Counted from the first letter of the stretch, positions 21,133 through 31,612 are shown. The stretch is 64,000 nucleotides of DNA from Zelonia costaricensis (GCA_030849075.1 JASAOO010003498.1:1-64000), one strand, 5' to 3'. Made by a program: numbers and translations. Notes: generated from the sequence alone by a model not told the origin.

Positions 21133-22931
21133 CTCGCTTGCTGTGGTGGGGGGTGGGGAGGGGAGCGCGTGACCGGTGCGCAAGTACGGGAGGGAGAGCC
21201 GGCAATGCTGATGAGGGCGACGGGCGGCGGTGTACCTCTGCCTGCTGCAGCGACGACACAACGTAGACAAGACGGGGGCTGAGCTGGGGTGGTGTGCAGG
21301 CGCGCTTGCAGCGGCTGCAGCACGGATCGGTCGGTTGGAACGAAGGAGAAAAGAGGGAAAAGGGAAGCAGGTGAAACGCGAGGCACACCTGAAGTTGGAG
21401 GGTTGAGGCAAGTGTAGGCTATCGTCGTAGACGGTGTGCAACCACACAAAGGGCAGCGGGATTGGTGCATGTGTGAATGGAGGGGATGGAGGAAGAGGTG
21501 AAGGAAGGCACTGTGGAGAGGACATCGGCAGTGTAACGGGAAAGAGCTTTGAAAAGAGAGCGGCTGCTGCAGGCCGGATTCCCCCGCAGCACCGCCCCCC
21601 CTTGTAACGGACGACTTGGGAGCTCGCTGGTGCACCGAGTTGTTCAAGTCGCTCGGCGGCGTGGATGGCGGAGCTGCAATGGTGCCACAAGAGCGCAAGG
21701 CAGTGGAAACGGTGCGCTGCTTCTCCCCCACGCTGTTGGCGGCGACGCGTTCTGGTCGAGTTGCGGTGCGAGTTGGCGGATGCAGGGAAACGTGACATCG
21801 AGAGGCGCCACCGCTGCGATGACGTGGGCACGCTCGCCTTGGTGCCTGAACCAACTCTCGAGCCGATGCAGGCGAGCGTAGAGGCTGCGGCGTTCTCAAG
21901 AAAGGTACAGGAGCGAGCTGACCGGTGCACGGCTCTCGCCTCATCAGAGAAAGAAAATGGGAACACGTACAGAGCATCACACACACACACACACACAACA
22001 TCGCACACAGACAGACACATCAGCATCCACGCAAGCACACAGGCGCGTGACACGCGCTGTAAACACAAGGCAGATGAAGGGGAAGGGGGGGGGCGGGGCG
22101 GAGGTCACAGGGGCAATAGACACGCACAGGAAACAAAAAAGACGAAAGAGCACGACGCGCCTCGCAGGTGATGGCACACACACACACACAACTTCGAGGC
22201 AGCAGAGACGGCGAAGGAGGCCGAAGAGTATAGGGCGTGCGCTCGAGGGGTCGGGGGGAGTGGCAAGGGGGGGTGGAGGGCGGTACAGGGGCGCGGCTCC
22301 TCCGGCGCATCTTCGCTGAGAACGACGCACACGCACATCGGCACGGCCGTGGAGTTGCACTGCACAACGAGTAAAGGGAAAGCGAGAAGAGGGCGCCGAA
22401 ACGTGCGGCCATCAGCGGGCGGGGCGCAGAAGACGGGGGAAGAGTGGCGCCCACACGCCAGCATCGACAACAAGAAAACAAATTGCCTCGCCACAACGCA
22501 CGCCGGGGGTGAGCGGGTATAGAGGGGAAGGAGGAGAGGGTAAGCGAGAGTCGCGCAGCGGGAGAGAACGGAGTGCGACGCCGCACGCACTGGAGCACAA
22601 ACGCCAGCAGCGTCGGCAACTCGCAGCAGAGGCACTCCACGCGAGCAAGGCTAGCGGGAATATCAACCTGACGAACCAAGAGCGCGGCATGCAGCTGCCG
22701 CTCCCAATATGCGGCAGGTGGTGCGGTGTGTATACGTATCGACCTCAGAAGGAGGAGAGAGGAGAGTAGAAGCGGGCAGGGGCGCGGCGCGAGCGGCGTC
22801 CCCCCGCCCCCTGGGCACCCTACCCCCTTCCAACCATGCCCAGCAGGCCTCGCACGGCGTCGGCATCTTGCAGCTGCGCCAAGGAAAAGATGGCAGAGGC
22901 CGCGTCGCCGTGAGCCTCAGCTCCTCACGCG
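21133..22931. other. 1.8-kb intergenic region upstream of the BRCT gene
   Basis: No supported gene. It contains (CA)n runs at about 21976-21999 and 22172-22190 and purine-rich plus-strand stretches (22080-22100, 22250-22280, 22520-22545). The pyrimidine tract in the RNA near 21340-21370 may serve the BRCT gene. The left part is reading-frame-open only because stop codons are rare at this GC content. Confidence 0.5.
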
Positions 22932-24704
22932 CTACAAGACGTTTGGGTAGTACTGCCGGGCTAGGGAGAGAAAGTGCAGGTGGTCCTCGGGCCTCACCGG
23001 CTGCAAGGCGGAGGATGGGAATAACGCGTGGAGGCCGCTGCGCTGCTCCTCCGCCGTCGAGTACGGCTCCATCGAGCTGGGCACGCTGAAGGTGACGCCG
23101 TACTTAGTGAGGGCCGTCGGGTTGCCCTTCACCTCCTGCACGATGCGCTGCAGCGTGGTGTAGTCCGACGAGCGGGCCGCACTGACGTAGAGGCCACGCG
23201 TGTCGCCGGCGCTGCCCTGGTGCTCCTTCAGGTACTGCGGCAGCATCCGATCCGACTTGTCGTAGTCGACGTACACGGCCGCCGTTGGCTCCTGGTATGG
23301 TGCGAAGAGGTCGTGCGAGAAGTGCGACGGGCTGAAGGTTGGCGCCACGTCTGGAATAGTGCGGCCGACTTCGATCTTGCGCACGCTGTTTGTGCGGTGC
23401 ACCCGCGCCGAGGGGGCCTGCGTTGTCGGGAAGTTGTCGAGGAGGCGCAGGAACTCGCCGACGTTGGCGGCCGTCACGTCCACCTGCATGCCGTCGTTGA
23501 TGAGCTCCACCACCCGCTGCCCGTCTGGCACGCTGAAAGTCAGGCCGAGCTGCGCCACAGCAGCCCGCGGCACGGAGCCACGGCGCAGGAGGTTTACCTT
23601 CTCGTGGAAGGAGTGGGTGTCGTACGGACGGCCGATGTTCTGCACCGCTGGTCGGATGCGCCGCTCGTAGGCGCTACCGCCGTTCCCCTCGCGCTCCTGC
23701 ATCGCGGCAGGCGGGGACACGTTCATCATCTGCACGTCCGAGGCGCGCGCCATCGGGCTGAAGAGGTTGCCGGCAAAATGACTGGGCGAGTACAGGGTGG
23801 ACTCGCGGTCCGGGTCGTAGCCCGGCGCCTGCGACAGCACAGCGGGAACGCCGACTGCCGTCGATGCCGGCCGCGACCCAGGGCCGGCGACGGTGCGCGC
23901 TGGCGGGTACGCGATTGGTGCGGGATCACGGTAGACGCCGGCGGGTGCCGTGGCGGCGCCAGAGACGGCAGGCTGAGTGGGCGCAGGCGACTGTTGCGCC
24001 GGCCCAGCGCGTGCCTCGCGGTAGCGGGCGACGTGGTCCAGGTACTTGGGGAAGTCCTCGTACTGCACACGGACGGCCCGGCCGTTGGGCACGAGCTCCT
24101 CTATGGCGCCGTTCGGCAGCGGCGCCACCCACTTGAGGTCGGCCTTGTCGAAGGACTCACGCGGCAGCGCGGCCAGCTGATCGACGTGGCGGAAGAAGGC
24201 GTCGTTGGAGGTGGGGCTGAGCACGACGGAGGCGTCCCGCTCCGGTACGATGGCGGGAGGGGACTGCGAGTGGGAGTGGTGGCCCGCCTGCGTCGCATCG
24301 CGGAAAGCTGCGCCGTTGGCGGTGCTGGTGGAGGTGGAGGGCTTGCCGTTGCGGGGGGTGGGGCGCTGTGAGGTGGGCGAGGGGCGGAGCTCGTCCTCGA
24401 GGAACTGCAGAGTGGAGCGGGCCACGTTGAGGTGGAACGCCTCGGCAATCATCGCCACGGAGATGCTGAGCTTGCCGATCAGCACGGACACCTCGTCCTT
24501 TTCGAATGGCGACATGCCGGTGGAGGAGGTGAAGGCGAGGGCCGAGAGCTCACCCATGACCGCCATCATCCGCATCAGTGACGCCTCTACGGTGGGGGCC
24601 GCGTCGCCGCCGTGGTCGCGCTTGTACGCGTCGTAGTAGCGCTCTGCCAGGCGCTGCAGCTGCTTCGCCTCCGCATCCGGCGCGTTGGCGGCGTCCTCGG
24701 TCAT
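22932..24704 (-). CDS. Hypothetical protein with three divergent copies of an unrecognised domain
   Basis: The open frame begins at 25064, but residues before the ATG at 24704 are His/Pro/Arg-rich UTR. The product starting MTEDAANAPD is 590 residues. Residues 1-105 are mostly helical with hydrophobic heptads (about 15-105). A Ser/Thr/Pro-rich linker follows. Then I see three related modules at about 169-228, 364-426 and 514-587. Each has a helix, an L.W/LTFSVP/VTFSVP-type strand, a variable loop and a closing helix of the FLRLLDNF / FLSLARQYY type. The linkers before modules 2 and 3 share an SPSHF..(N/D)LF(S/A)P motif (306-317 and 458-469). I know no family with this arrangement. It looks kinetoplastid-specific; a structural or cytoskeletal role is only a guess. 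Confidence 0.85.
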   Translation of the reverse strand: MTEDAANAPDAEAKQLQRLAERYYDAYKRDHGGDAAPTVEASLMRMMAVMGELSALAFTSSTGMSPFEKDEVSVLIGKLSISVAMIAEAFHLNVARSTLQFLEDELRPSPTSQRPTPRNGKPSTSTSTANGAAFRDATQAGHHSHSQSPPAIVPERDASVVLSPTSNDAFFRHVDQLAALPRESFDKADLKWVAPLPNGAIEELVPNGRAVRVQYEDFPKYLDHVARYREARAGPAQQSPAPTQPAVSGAATAPAGVYRDPAPIAYPPARTVAGPGSRPASTAVGVPAVLSQAPGYDPDRESTLYSPSHFAGNLFSPMARASDVQMMNVSPPAAMQEREGNGGSAYERRIRPAVQNIGRPYDTHSFHEKVNLLRRGSVPRAAVAQLGLTFSVPDGQRVVELINDGMQVDVTAANVGEFLRLLDNFPTTQAPSARVHRTNSVRKIEVGRTIPDVAPTFSPSHFSHDLFAPYQEPTAAVYVDYDKSDRMLPQYLKEHQGSAGDTRGLYVSAARSSDYTTLQRIVQEVKGNPTALTKYGVTFSVPSSMEPYSTAEEQRSGLHALFPSSALQPVRPEDHLHFLSLARQYYPNVL

Positions 24705-25243
24705 GGCCCCGGGCGGCGGCGAGGTACTTCGAGTGTTGAGGGTGCGGGGGGGGGGGCGCAGGTGGAGAATGGGATCTGGTGAGGGAGGGACGTGCAAGAG
24801 CCGGTGACGCGCGCGTGGGTGATGGTGGTGGTGGTGTGCCCGCACGCTGGCGAGGGACAAGAGGCGAGCGCAGGGTGCTGCGAAAGTCGCTTGCGGGGAA
24901 GTAGAGAGGCGGGGGGGAGGAGGTGAAGGTGGGCGACGGTGGTGGTGGAGCGGTGGCGCGCGCTGAGCGGAGTGGGCCGCCCGTTGCAGCGGCGGCTTAC
25001 AAATCGAAGTGGCGCGTCCGAGTCGGGGGTACCCGGCGAGAGCAGCGGCGATGTGGACGCTCACGAGGTAGCACGTGCACGCTCACACGCAGCCAAGCAC
25101 CCGCGTTGCAGGTGAGGAGCAAAGGGTTGGGGCAAGGAGGGGCGCAGACCTCGCACGGCTGGCCAACTCATGTTTGTGTTTTTCATGGGTTACTCGACTG
25201 TGGCGGAGTCGACAACGGCACCACTTGACGTGGGGCGTGAAGG
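24705..25243. other. Intergenic upstream of the three-repeat protein
   Basis: No gene beyond the small ORF ending at 25244. Purine-rich plus-strand blocks at 24745-24790 and 24905-24960 are pyrimidine tracts in the RNA and lie 40-250 bases upstream of the ATG at 24704, suitable for trans-splicing. Confidence 0.5.
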
Positions 25244-25468
25244 TCAGATGTCGCGGCGCCGTCGCGCCGAAGGGGCTGCGCGGTTCTCCGTGCGCGTCCG
25301 CGTCGTGGCGTGGCTCTCCTCGACGAAGCGGAAGCCCCGCAAGTTGCCCGCCACGTGCTTGCCGGAAGTGCTGGCACACTCGTACGGCCCGGCGGCACCG
25401 GTGGCGCTGCCCAAGGCGCCGTGGTCGAACGTGTTCTCCAGGGACCCGCTCGGGGCAGCAGCCGACAT
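25244..25468 (-). CDS. Probable small protein, 74 aa
   Basis: A short ATG-initiated frame (25468) ending with TGA, 74 residues, starting MSAAAPSGSLENTF and ending RRRRDI. I know no family. The reason to call it is composition: over most of its length nearly every codon ends in G or C, it uses Gly, Ala, Glu, Asn, Phe and Tyr in a normal protein-like mix, and it lacks the Cys/Ser/Pro microsatellite look of other intergenic frames. The C-terminal third is Thr/Arg-rich and may be disordered. It fills an otherwise empty 1.7-kb gap. A pyrimidine-rich stretch in the RNA near 25640-25700 could supply a splice acceptor. It could be missed by automated annotation because of its size. Confidence 0.58.
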   Translation of the reverse strand: MSAAAPSGSLENTFDHGALGSATGAAGPYECASTSGKHVAGNLRGFRFVEESHATTRTRTENRAAPSARRRRDI

Positions 25469-26374
25469 GGGTCACACTATATTTTTTCTCGTTCGCGTGT
25501 GTGTCTGTGTACAAGAGTGCTGGGTAATGCAGACCCGGCGGAGACTTACAAGACGCGTGTAGTGGAGGGCAGCGACGTTTGCAGCGGCTTGCCTGTCAGC
25601 TGTGAGGCCCAGGCAGAGGGAGAACAAGTGCCCCACACATCCGGTGGAGGAGTATGGTGTTTAAGAAGGGAGGACGCAGAGGGCAAGAGTGGAGCGGCGC
25701 GCTGTGGAAGACACCCGGTGGGCGAGCGCGGTTGCACCAAGCCTTCTTGCATGACCGCGACCCGGTGTGGAACAGCCTCACACGGCAAAAGACGGAAGAC
25801 GCAGCTCCAGGTGTACGAGCCCGAGCACGACCGGAGGGCCCCAGCGATGAGCGTGGACGGCCCTGGAAGCGCCGAGATGACGGCGCTGGGTGTTGCCTCC
25901 TCAGCCCCTACATCCACCTTTGCCGGAGTGGGCACTCGTCATTTCGCACGTTACGTGGCACCTTCTCAAAGCAAACGTGAAGCCTGCGCAAACGCACAAA
26001 AACACACACACACACGCCACGGCACGGATTACCCGCCGACACTGCTTAGGCGCGTCGGCCACTTTGACAGCTGCTCACCGCACCCAGCCTGAACTTCCGC
26101 CCAGGCTGCTGCCTCACCAAGTGCGCCATCCGCGTTTCTGTGATAAAGGTGCCCTCCTCCCCCCCCCCCTCCCCCCCAGCGGATAATAAGCGCTGTTGTT
26201 ATTCGTGTGTGTGGATGTGGGTGTGCGTGCCGAGTCGAGGTCGCACCGCGTCAGGGGCGCCGCAACAACCATGAGAGCCAAACAATACTGTGAAAGACAC
26301 GACTGCCGCCTGCGAGCGCGACACTATTGGAGAGAAGGAGGAGGAGGTGGAACCCCTCAAGGTGCGAGCCGCGC
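25469..26374. other. Intergenic upstream of the 74-aa small gene
   Basis: No further gene seen. It includes a plus-strand C run at about 26157-26178 (G run in the RNA) and CA-rich DNA at 26000-26017. It probably holds the 3' UTR of the mitochondrial protein gene. Confidence 0.5.
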
Positions 26375-27517
26375 TTACTGCGGAATGTCGCCCTTCTGTC
26401 GCACCTCAATGGGGTAGCTCTGAATGGAGGGGTAGTCGTACAGCCGCTTGTTGTCGTCGAGCCGGACCTTGCCGCTCCACAAGTCCACCGTGTTCACGTC
26501 GATGCCCTTCTCCGCCGCCAGTTCTTGCTTGATTTGGTGCACGAACTTCATCGGGTCCACCATCTTGCGGTGCGCGTTGGGGTACGGGTCGCTGGTGATA
26601 CCCGAGCCAGCGTCGTAGTTCGACTGCTGCTGCTGCTGATACTGCTGTGACGGTGCGGTGGTGCGCGGCGGCATGCGGGGCTGGCTCGTGTTGGCCGACA
26701 GCGGCTCCGTGTACGCCTTCGAGGCGGACGGGGTCGACGAGTTGGCGCTCGTGCCGATTTTGCCGCTCAGCACGTCGCGGTACCGCTGGCGCAGCGTGCG
26801 GGCATCCATGCAGTCGGAGAAGTTGACGCCGCGCTCGTAGAGCTCCTTCGTGATGTCGGTCACCCGCATCGTCTCCACCGGGTCCTCCTTCGCCGGCGGC
26901 TCCACGTCTACCTCGATCGTCTCCACCTCGATCTCCGCCTCCGTCCCCGCACCCGCAGCACCCGAAGCGCTGCCCGCCGCCGCCGCCGCCGCCGCCTCGG
27001 CCGCCACGCGCTCCCCCTCCACGCGCTCGACGGCGGGCTGCGCACTTGGCGGTGCCTCGCCGAGAGCCCGCGCAACCGGCGGCGGCTCCACCTCGAAGTC
27101 CTCGACCGGAGCTGCGGCCTTCTTCTCCGGCGGTGGGGTGGCGAAGTTCGCCCCTTCCGGCCGCTCCGCCCCCCATAGCAGCTTCATGACGGCGTCGATC
27201 TCCGCCTGGATGGAGCGGGTTTCGTTCTGCAGGTTTGCGAGCCGCGTGTTGTAGGCCTTGAGCGAGGCGGAAAGTGTGGCGGTCTTGCCCTTGAACTGCT
27301 TGTCCTCCACCGTGGCCTTCTTCAGGACTTCCTGCAGCTTGTACGTCGCGCCCTTCATGGCCTCGGCCATGTCGGCCAGGTCCATGTTTTGGCCCTTGCA
27401 CTCCTCTTTCAGCGAGCTTAGCGGCTTCGTCAGGACTTCGCGGGTGTCGGTGCTAACGGTGAGGTGCCGGCACAGCGCCACCGGAGCGACAGTGCGCGGG
27501 ACGACGCGGCGAAGCAT
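26375..27517 (-). CDS. Predicted mitochondrial protein with coiled coil, SAP/ARMET-like motif and C-terminal beta-grasp-like segment
   Basis: The ATG at 27517 (MLRRVVPRTVAPVALCRHL) gives 380 residues and an N-terminus rich in Arg with no acidic residues, as expected for a mitochondrial presequence. The open frame upstream starts with TTG and is not needed. Residues about 30-115 form a helical, coiled-coil-like segment. 130-210 is Ala/Glu/Pro-rich. 217-251 contains a short helix-turn-helix of the form T.ELYERGVNFSDCMDA..LRQRY, similar to the SAP-like C-terminal domain of ARMET/MANF proteins. A poly-Gln patch (about 292-298) precedes a conserved-looking end (330-380) with L.SGKVRLDD.KRLYDYPSI, which resembles a ubiquitin-like beta-grasp. 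I do not recognise the gene. A nucleic-acid or complex-assembly role in the mitochondrion is inference. Confidence 0.85.
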   Translation of the reverse strand: MLRRVVPRTVAPVALCRHLTVSTDTREVLTKPLSSLKEECKGQNMDLADMAEAMKGATYKLQEVLKKATVEDKQFKGKTATLSASLKAYNTRLANLQNETRSIQAEIDAVMKLLWGAERPEGANFATPPPEKKAAAPVEDFEVEPPPVARALGEAPPSAQPAVERVEGERVAAEAAAAAAAGSASGAAGAGTEAEIEVETIEVDVEPPAKEDPVETMRVTDITKELYERGVNFSDCMDARTLRQRYRDVLSGKIGTSANSSTPSASKAYTEPLSANTSQPRMPPRTTAPSQQYQQQQQSNYDAGSGITSDPYPNAHRKMVDPMKFVHQIKQELAAEKGIDVNTVDLWSGKVRLDDNKRLYDYPSIQSYPIEVRQKGDIPQ

Positions 27518-28715
27518 GTGGCTGACGGCGCCTTGAGTGAACGACCACGTGACGGTGCAAGTCTTGGGGGAAGGGGGGGAGGGCAATACTCGAGGAATTC
27601 AGAGGAAAAATCGATGCGCTATGTGATGTTGCGCAGGGGCCCCTGGGAGTGGAGAGGTGCGGAGCTGCGTGCGATAAACCTGGAGCGATACGTGTGTGAG
27701 GTGGAAGGGGAGGAAAGGGTGGTTGGCATTCACAGAGAAGAAGCAAGAGTAGGTAGGGTCAAGGCAGCCACACTGCCAGCGCGAGTGTGCCTGTTCACCG
27801 TCACGGGCTAGCACGCTCCGCCTCTGCATGCAGCACCTGCTAGCCAAGCAGGACGCTTGTTGCACGCTCAAGTGAGCTCGAAACGGCATTTGCGTTTGTT
27901 GATCTTCTCGTTCTTGTGTTGTTATATCCGGTTGTCAATGGTCTGTATTACGGCTTAGAGCACTCGGAGGCGCAGCAGCGCGCGAAACTGCCCGCCTCCC
28001 CTCGCTGTGTTGGCTGGCACATGCAGGAGTGCGCGCACACACACTGTCACACGCACGTACACGCGTCTTGCACCTCCCCGCACACGCTGACACATGCGCA
28101 CACACACGCACACACCCACACACACATACACACACATACGTCATGGATGAGGTGCGAGACAGAGAGGAGGAGGAGGGAAGGAGGGGATGCGGGAAGCACC
28201 CAAGATAGAGAGAGAAAGAAAGCACGGGCCACGCGCGCTTACACAGATGCGAAATCAAATAGCATGGGAGTTGGATTGCTGTTAGCAGAGACACGGGGGA
28301 GGGGAGGGGGGGGGCGAGAGCGGGGGCGTGGCACAGCGCCGCGTCAGACCTGCGGTGCACGGGAGGCACCGTCGATGCGGCGGCAGGCGACAGCAAAGAC
28401 GAGCGACGCCGTTCAAGTCCGCTCCCATCACCGCGAGCTGTCCCTCCTCGCGGCGCATGCGCAGGGTCGCTACGACGGCGGCCCAAACCGGCAGGCACGG
28501 AGGTGTAATGACAAGCGGCGCAGGCTGCAGAACGCCCGCGTCACGCACGGACCGGCTCCGACGTCGGCTTAATCAACAGCGGCGGCGTTGGCGGCGTGCG
28601 CAACCGACGCCGCTCATCGATGAGATGAAAAGGAGCTGGCGGCCGCGGTGCCCGGCTCGAGGTGACACGCGAGCGCGTGGGCATCGCACTCGTCCCCTTG
28701 CGGGCCGTGAGTGGG
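27518..28715. other. 1.2-kb intergenic region downstream of DPH3
   Basis: No supported gene. A CA-rich microsatellite block occupies about 28085-28139. A pyrimidine tract in the RNA lies at about 27565-27585, 50-70 bases upstream of the ATG at 27517. Confidence 0.5.
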
Positions 28716-28958
28716 TTAGGCGGCCACAGCGCACGTGGCGCCAGCACCGTTGACGGCGAGGAAGCTGCTCTTCTCCTCCTTCGTGAAGAGAACCTTGACG
28801 GTGAGGGAGCATGTCGGGCACTGCGCCACGTCGTTGCCCGCGATGAAGTCCTCGAGGAGGAGCTCAAAGAGGTCGCCGCACGGGCACGGGAAGCGCAGCA
28901 CACCGTCCTCCAGCGTCATCTCCGACAACTGCACCTCCTCGTAGTGGAACTCCTCCAT
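28716..28958 (-). CDS. DPH3: Diphthamide biosynthesis protein 3 (CSL zinc-finger protein)
   Basis: An 80-residue protein from the ATG at 28958. The open frame extends upstream to 29402 but that part is UTR. It starts MEEFHYEEVQLSEMTL and carries the CSL zinc-finger ligands CPCG and CPTC, separated by FELLLEDFIAGNDVAQ, which is diagnostic of DPH3/KTI11. The family donates electrons to the DPH1/DPH2 radical enzyme in the first step of diphthamide formation on elongation factor 2, and also acts with Elongator in wobble-uridine modification. Length and ligand spacing are normal. The short Ala-rich tail after the finger is typical of variation in the family. Confidence 0.95.
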   Translation of the reverse strand: MEEFHYEEVQLSEMTLEDGVLRFPCPCGDLFELLLEDFIAGNDVAQCPTCSLTVKVLFTKEEKSSFLAVNGAGATCAVAA

Positions 28959-29824
28959 GATGTCGGTTGGTGGTGGTGGTTGGGAGTGGGGGGGAGGGGG
29001 GGGGAAGTGAAGGTGCTGGGGCTCGGGAACGAGAAGGTGAATCAGCGAACGCAGCTGGCTCAGTCGAGGGTGACGTGGAAAGAGGCGGGGTGCGATCAGG
29101 TCAAGGTGCCGATGGGGGGGGGAGAGAAAGCTGGATGGCAAGTGAAGGAGTCGCTGTGGAAGCTGCGCGAACCCGTGAAGAGAGAAAACAAATAGAATGC
29201 CATGAGACGTGTTGCCGGCGCCGATGTGGTGCGGCAGGTGGCGTGAGGGGGACAACGGAGGGAGAAAGAGAGAGGCGACAATGCAGCGAGATGGCGTGGG
29301 ACGCAGTCCCGGCAGACAACACAGCACAGAGTCGGCGGCGTACGCTCGACGTGCGCCGTTCAGGCGTCTCGCTTGAGATGCAGGGCTGTTCAACATCGCC
29401 ACCGCGGCACAAGTGGTGCTTTCCCTGCGCAGGAGATGAGGGCGAGGGCCACTTTTTGCCGTCAGCGCGCAGTAACGCGTGCAATTTCGCGCACGTGGCC
29501 CTCAGTTGCCGGATCGCAGTAGCAGCGGTGGCAGCGCTAACTGCTGCGCGGAGAGCCTGCTCAACCACAAGATTCAGAGTTCACACACGCCAGCCGCGGA
29601 GTTGTGGACCGGCCACGGAGAGGGGAAGGGAAAGGGGCAATCGTCACCGGAAAAGAAACCGACGTGGATGTCTTCCACTCACGGCATACCGGCCACCCCA
29701 ACGCGCTGCACTAGCGTACCGCAGATGCAAACCAGGAAGCGTAGAGCAGCCCTAGTGCATCGAAGCGCGGCGGTGCCTGTGGTCGTGGCGAAGCACCTTG
29801 CCTGGCACATCATCCTCCACGTCG
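28959..29824. other. Intergenic between the cyclin-fold gene and DPH3
   Basis: No supported gene. The purine-rich block at 28968-29010 is a pyrimidine tract in the RNA directly upstream of the DPH3 ATG. The rest looks like 3' UTR of the cyclin-fold gene. Confidence 0.5.
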
Positions 29825-30661
29825 TCATGTGAAGCAGTTGAGAAACTCATTCATGCGGTGGAAGCTGGACTGGTGACTCTCTGGCCAGCGCGCCGTCAAG
29901 CGAGCAACTGCATCGTCGCCGGCGCCGACGTTCTGCACCGTGAAGGCGATCACGGTGAGCACCAGGACGGAGGAGGGCTGCAGCACCATTTCCTTGTGCG
30001 CCATGAGCAGCAGCGCCGCCTGCTGGCACATCTGCGAGAGGTACGGGACATGCGGTAGCAGCACGTCGAGGTAGTCGAACGGTGACACCTCCTGCACATC
30101 GTAGTCCAGCTCGCCCAGCACGGTCCCGGTCACCTCCGACGGCGCCGCGATCTGCACCGTGGAAGAGAGGTTGCCAGCGAGGTTGATGCACTCGCGCAGC
30201 ACGTACTCGAGCGCGTTAGCCCCACAGCTGTGGCGCAGCCAGGCGAGGGTGTCGGTGCGGCACCCGCACAGGAAGCGCTGAAAGAGGCGAATCGCGGCGG
30301 TGCTGACGCGCGTCGACACCTGCGCGTACAGCACGCTGCTGTAGAAGCTGAGGATGAAGCGAGTGTACGCGCTGTTTGCCTCACCGGCGTACATCGTGGC
30401 CAACGGGCTCTCCGCCAGCAGCGCCTCCACCTCGGCCGACGGGGCCGCGTCTGGCCGCGCCATGGCGGCGTGTGCACCGCCCTTGTTTTCGAGCAGCAGC
30501 AGCTCGCCCAGCACCTCCTGCTCTCTCGCTGTTAACGCAGGGGCACCCGTCGGGTCGTCTGCGGTGTCGTCCTCGTTGCCGTCCAGGAGGGCCACCGCGT
30601 GGCTCAGCTGGGCCGCGACACCCAGCAGAAACGCAACCTCGATCTCCCGTGTGGCGGCCAT
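29825..30661 (-). CDS. Cyclin-fold protein, putative
   Basis: The ATG at 30661 gives 278 residues starting MAATREIEVAFLLG. The frame upstream to 30808 is UTR. Residues about 95-190 follow the cyclin-box pattern: a helix ending in AAIRLFQRFL, a following helix ALEYVLRECINLAGNL, and then the diagnostic turn VLGELDYDVQEVSPFDYLDVLL, equivalent to the 'iL..L.fd...tp..FL' element of cyclins. The second half (about 205-275) has ALLLMAHKEMVLQPSSVLVLTVIAF, which matches helices of the C-terminal cyclin repeat. The usual Lys/Glu pair that contacts a CDK is not obvious. It may be a divergent cyclin partner of a CRK kinase or another cyclin-like factor. I do not assign it to a numbered trypanosomatid cyclin. 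Confidence 0.78.
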   Translation of the reverse strand: MAATREIEVAFLLGVAAQLSHAVALLDGNEDDTADDPTGAPALTAREQEVLGELLLLENKGGAHAAMARPDAAPSAEVEALLAESPLATMYAGEANSAYTRFILSFYSSVLYAQVSTRVSTAAIRLFQRFLCGCRTDTLAWLRHSCGANALEYVLRECINLAGNLSSTVQIAAPSEVTGTVLGELDYDVQEVSPFDYLDVLLPHVPYLSQMCQQAALLLMAHKEMVLQPSSVLVLTVIAFTVQNVGAGDDAVARLTARWPESHQSSFHRMNEFLNCFT

Positions 30662-31612
30662 GGTGGCGCGAGCAGGAAGACGCCGTCGCCGCTGTGTGTG
30701 GCCAGGAAAGCGACCTGGCAGGGAGGAGTGGACTGCGGGAGAGGGCGGAGGGGGAGAAGAGCGAAAACAGCGGAAGAAGAAGAGGTGTGTACGTGTACGC
30801 ACATGCACACAGACGTATGAGGGTATCGATGTGGGGGGGAGGAGGGAGGGAACGCACGAGACTCGGAGGTCCGTGATGCGCAGTCCCTGTGCAGGGCTTA
30901 CCGCGGGCGTGTGACCGTAGGCGGCACGTCTCTGTCTCGTCCGCGCGCACTGGCAGAGGACGGCGACACGAGAGGCGACTCACAACAGGGGAGAGAGCGG
31001 GAGTGCAGCCCACTCGCAACTCGAACAGGCGCACACGGCAGGAAGGCGCCACCCGGGCGTACGCGGAGCGATGACGGAGACAGCGGTGAAGTGGGGCACA
31101 TCTTGAGGGACACACGGGCCCCCTCACCGGGGCCTGAAGCATCTCCCTTGGAAAGAGGCGCAGTTGACGCCGTCACGGGGGACTTGCGCGACGTGCGTTC
31201 GGCTGGCGGCGTGGCAGCCGACGGGCTGCCCACCGCGTGCCGTCCTGAATGGTCAGACAAACGTGACAGCCAGTGCGGGGGTGTCTTTGTGTGAGCGTGT
31301 GCGTGCGCGCCTTTACGAGCTCTGCTGCGACCTGCTTGCGTGTTACGTGTGCCACGCTGCGCTGCGAGTGCCGCGTCGCTGCTCTCGTAGCGGGCACCCG
31401 ACAGCACGCGGCAGAGACTAACTTGGAGGTGCAGCAACGGCTCGCACAATCTGTGAACCACCTTCGCCACCAGCATGGAGACACACATACACACACAAAC
31501 TTCGCTAAACACAAAAGCAAACGCACGGGCGTCGGAGCTTGTGTCCACTGCAGTCCCAGCCCACAGCAACGCGCCGATACGCAACGACGGTGCGCCGCAC
31601 GCTGCCGGCACC
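30662..31612. other. Intergenic between the FAD monooxygenase and cyclin-fold genes
   Basis: No supported gene. The minus-strand frame 30898-31611 is a low-bias reading without any recognisable domain. A pyrimidine tract in the RNA at about 30720-30785 lies 60-125 bases upstream of the cyclin-fold ATG. Confidence 0.5.
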
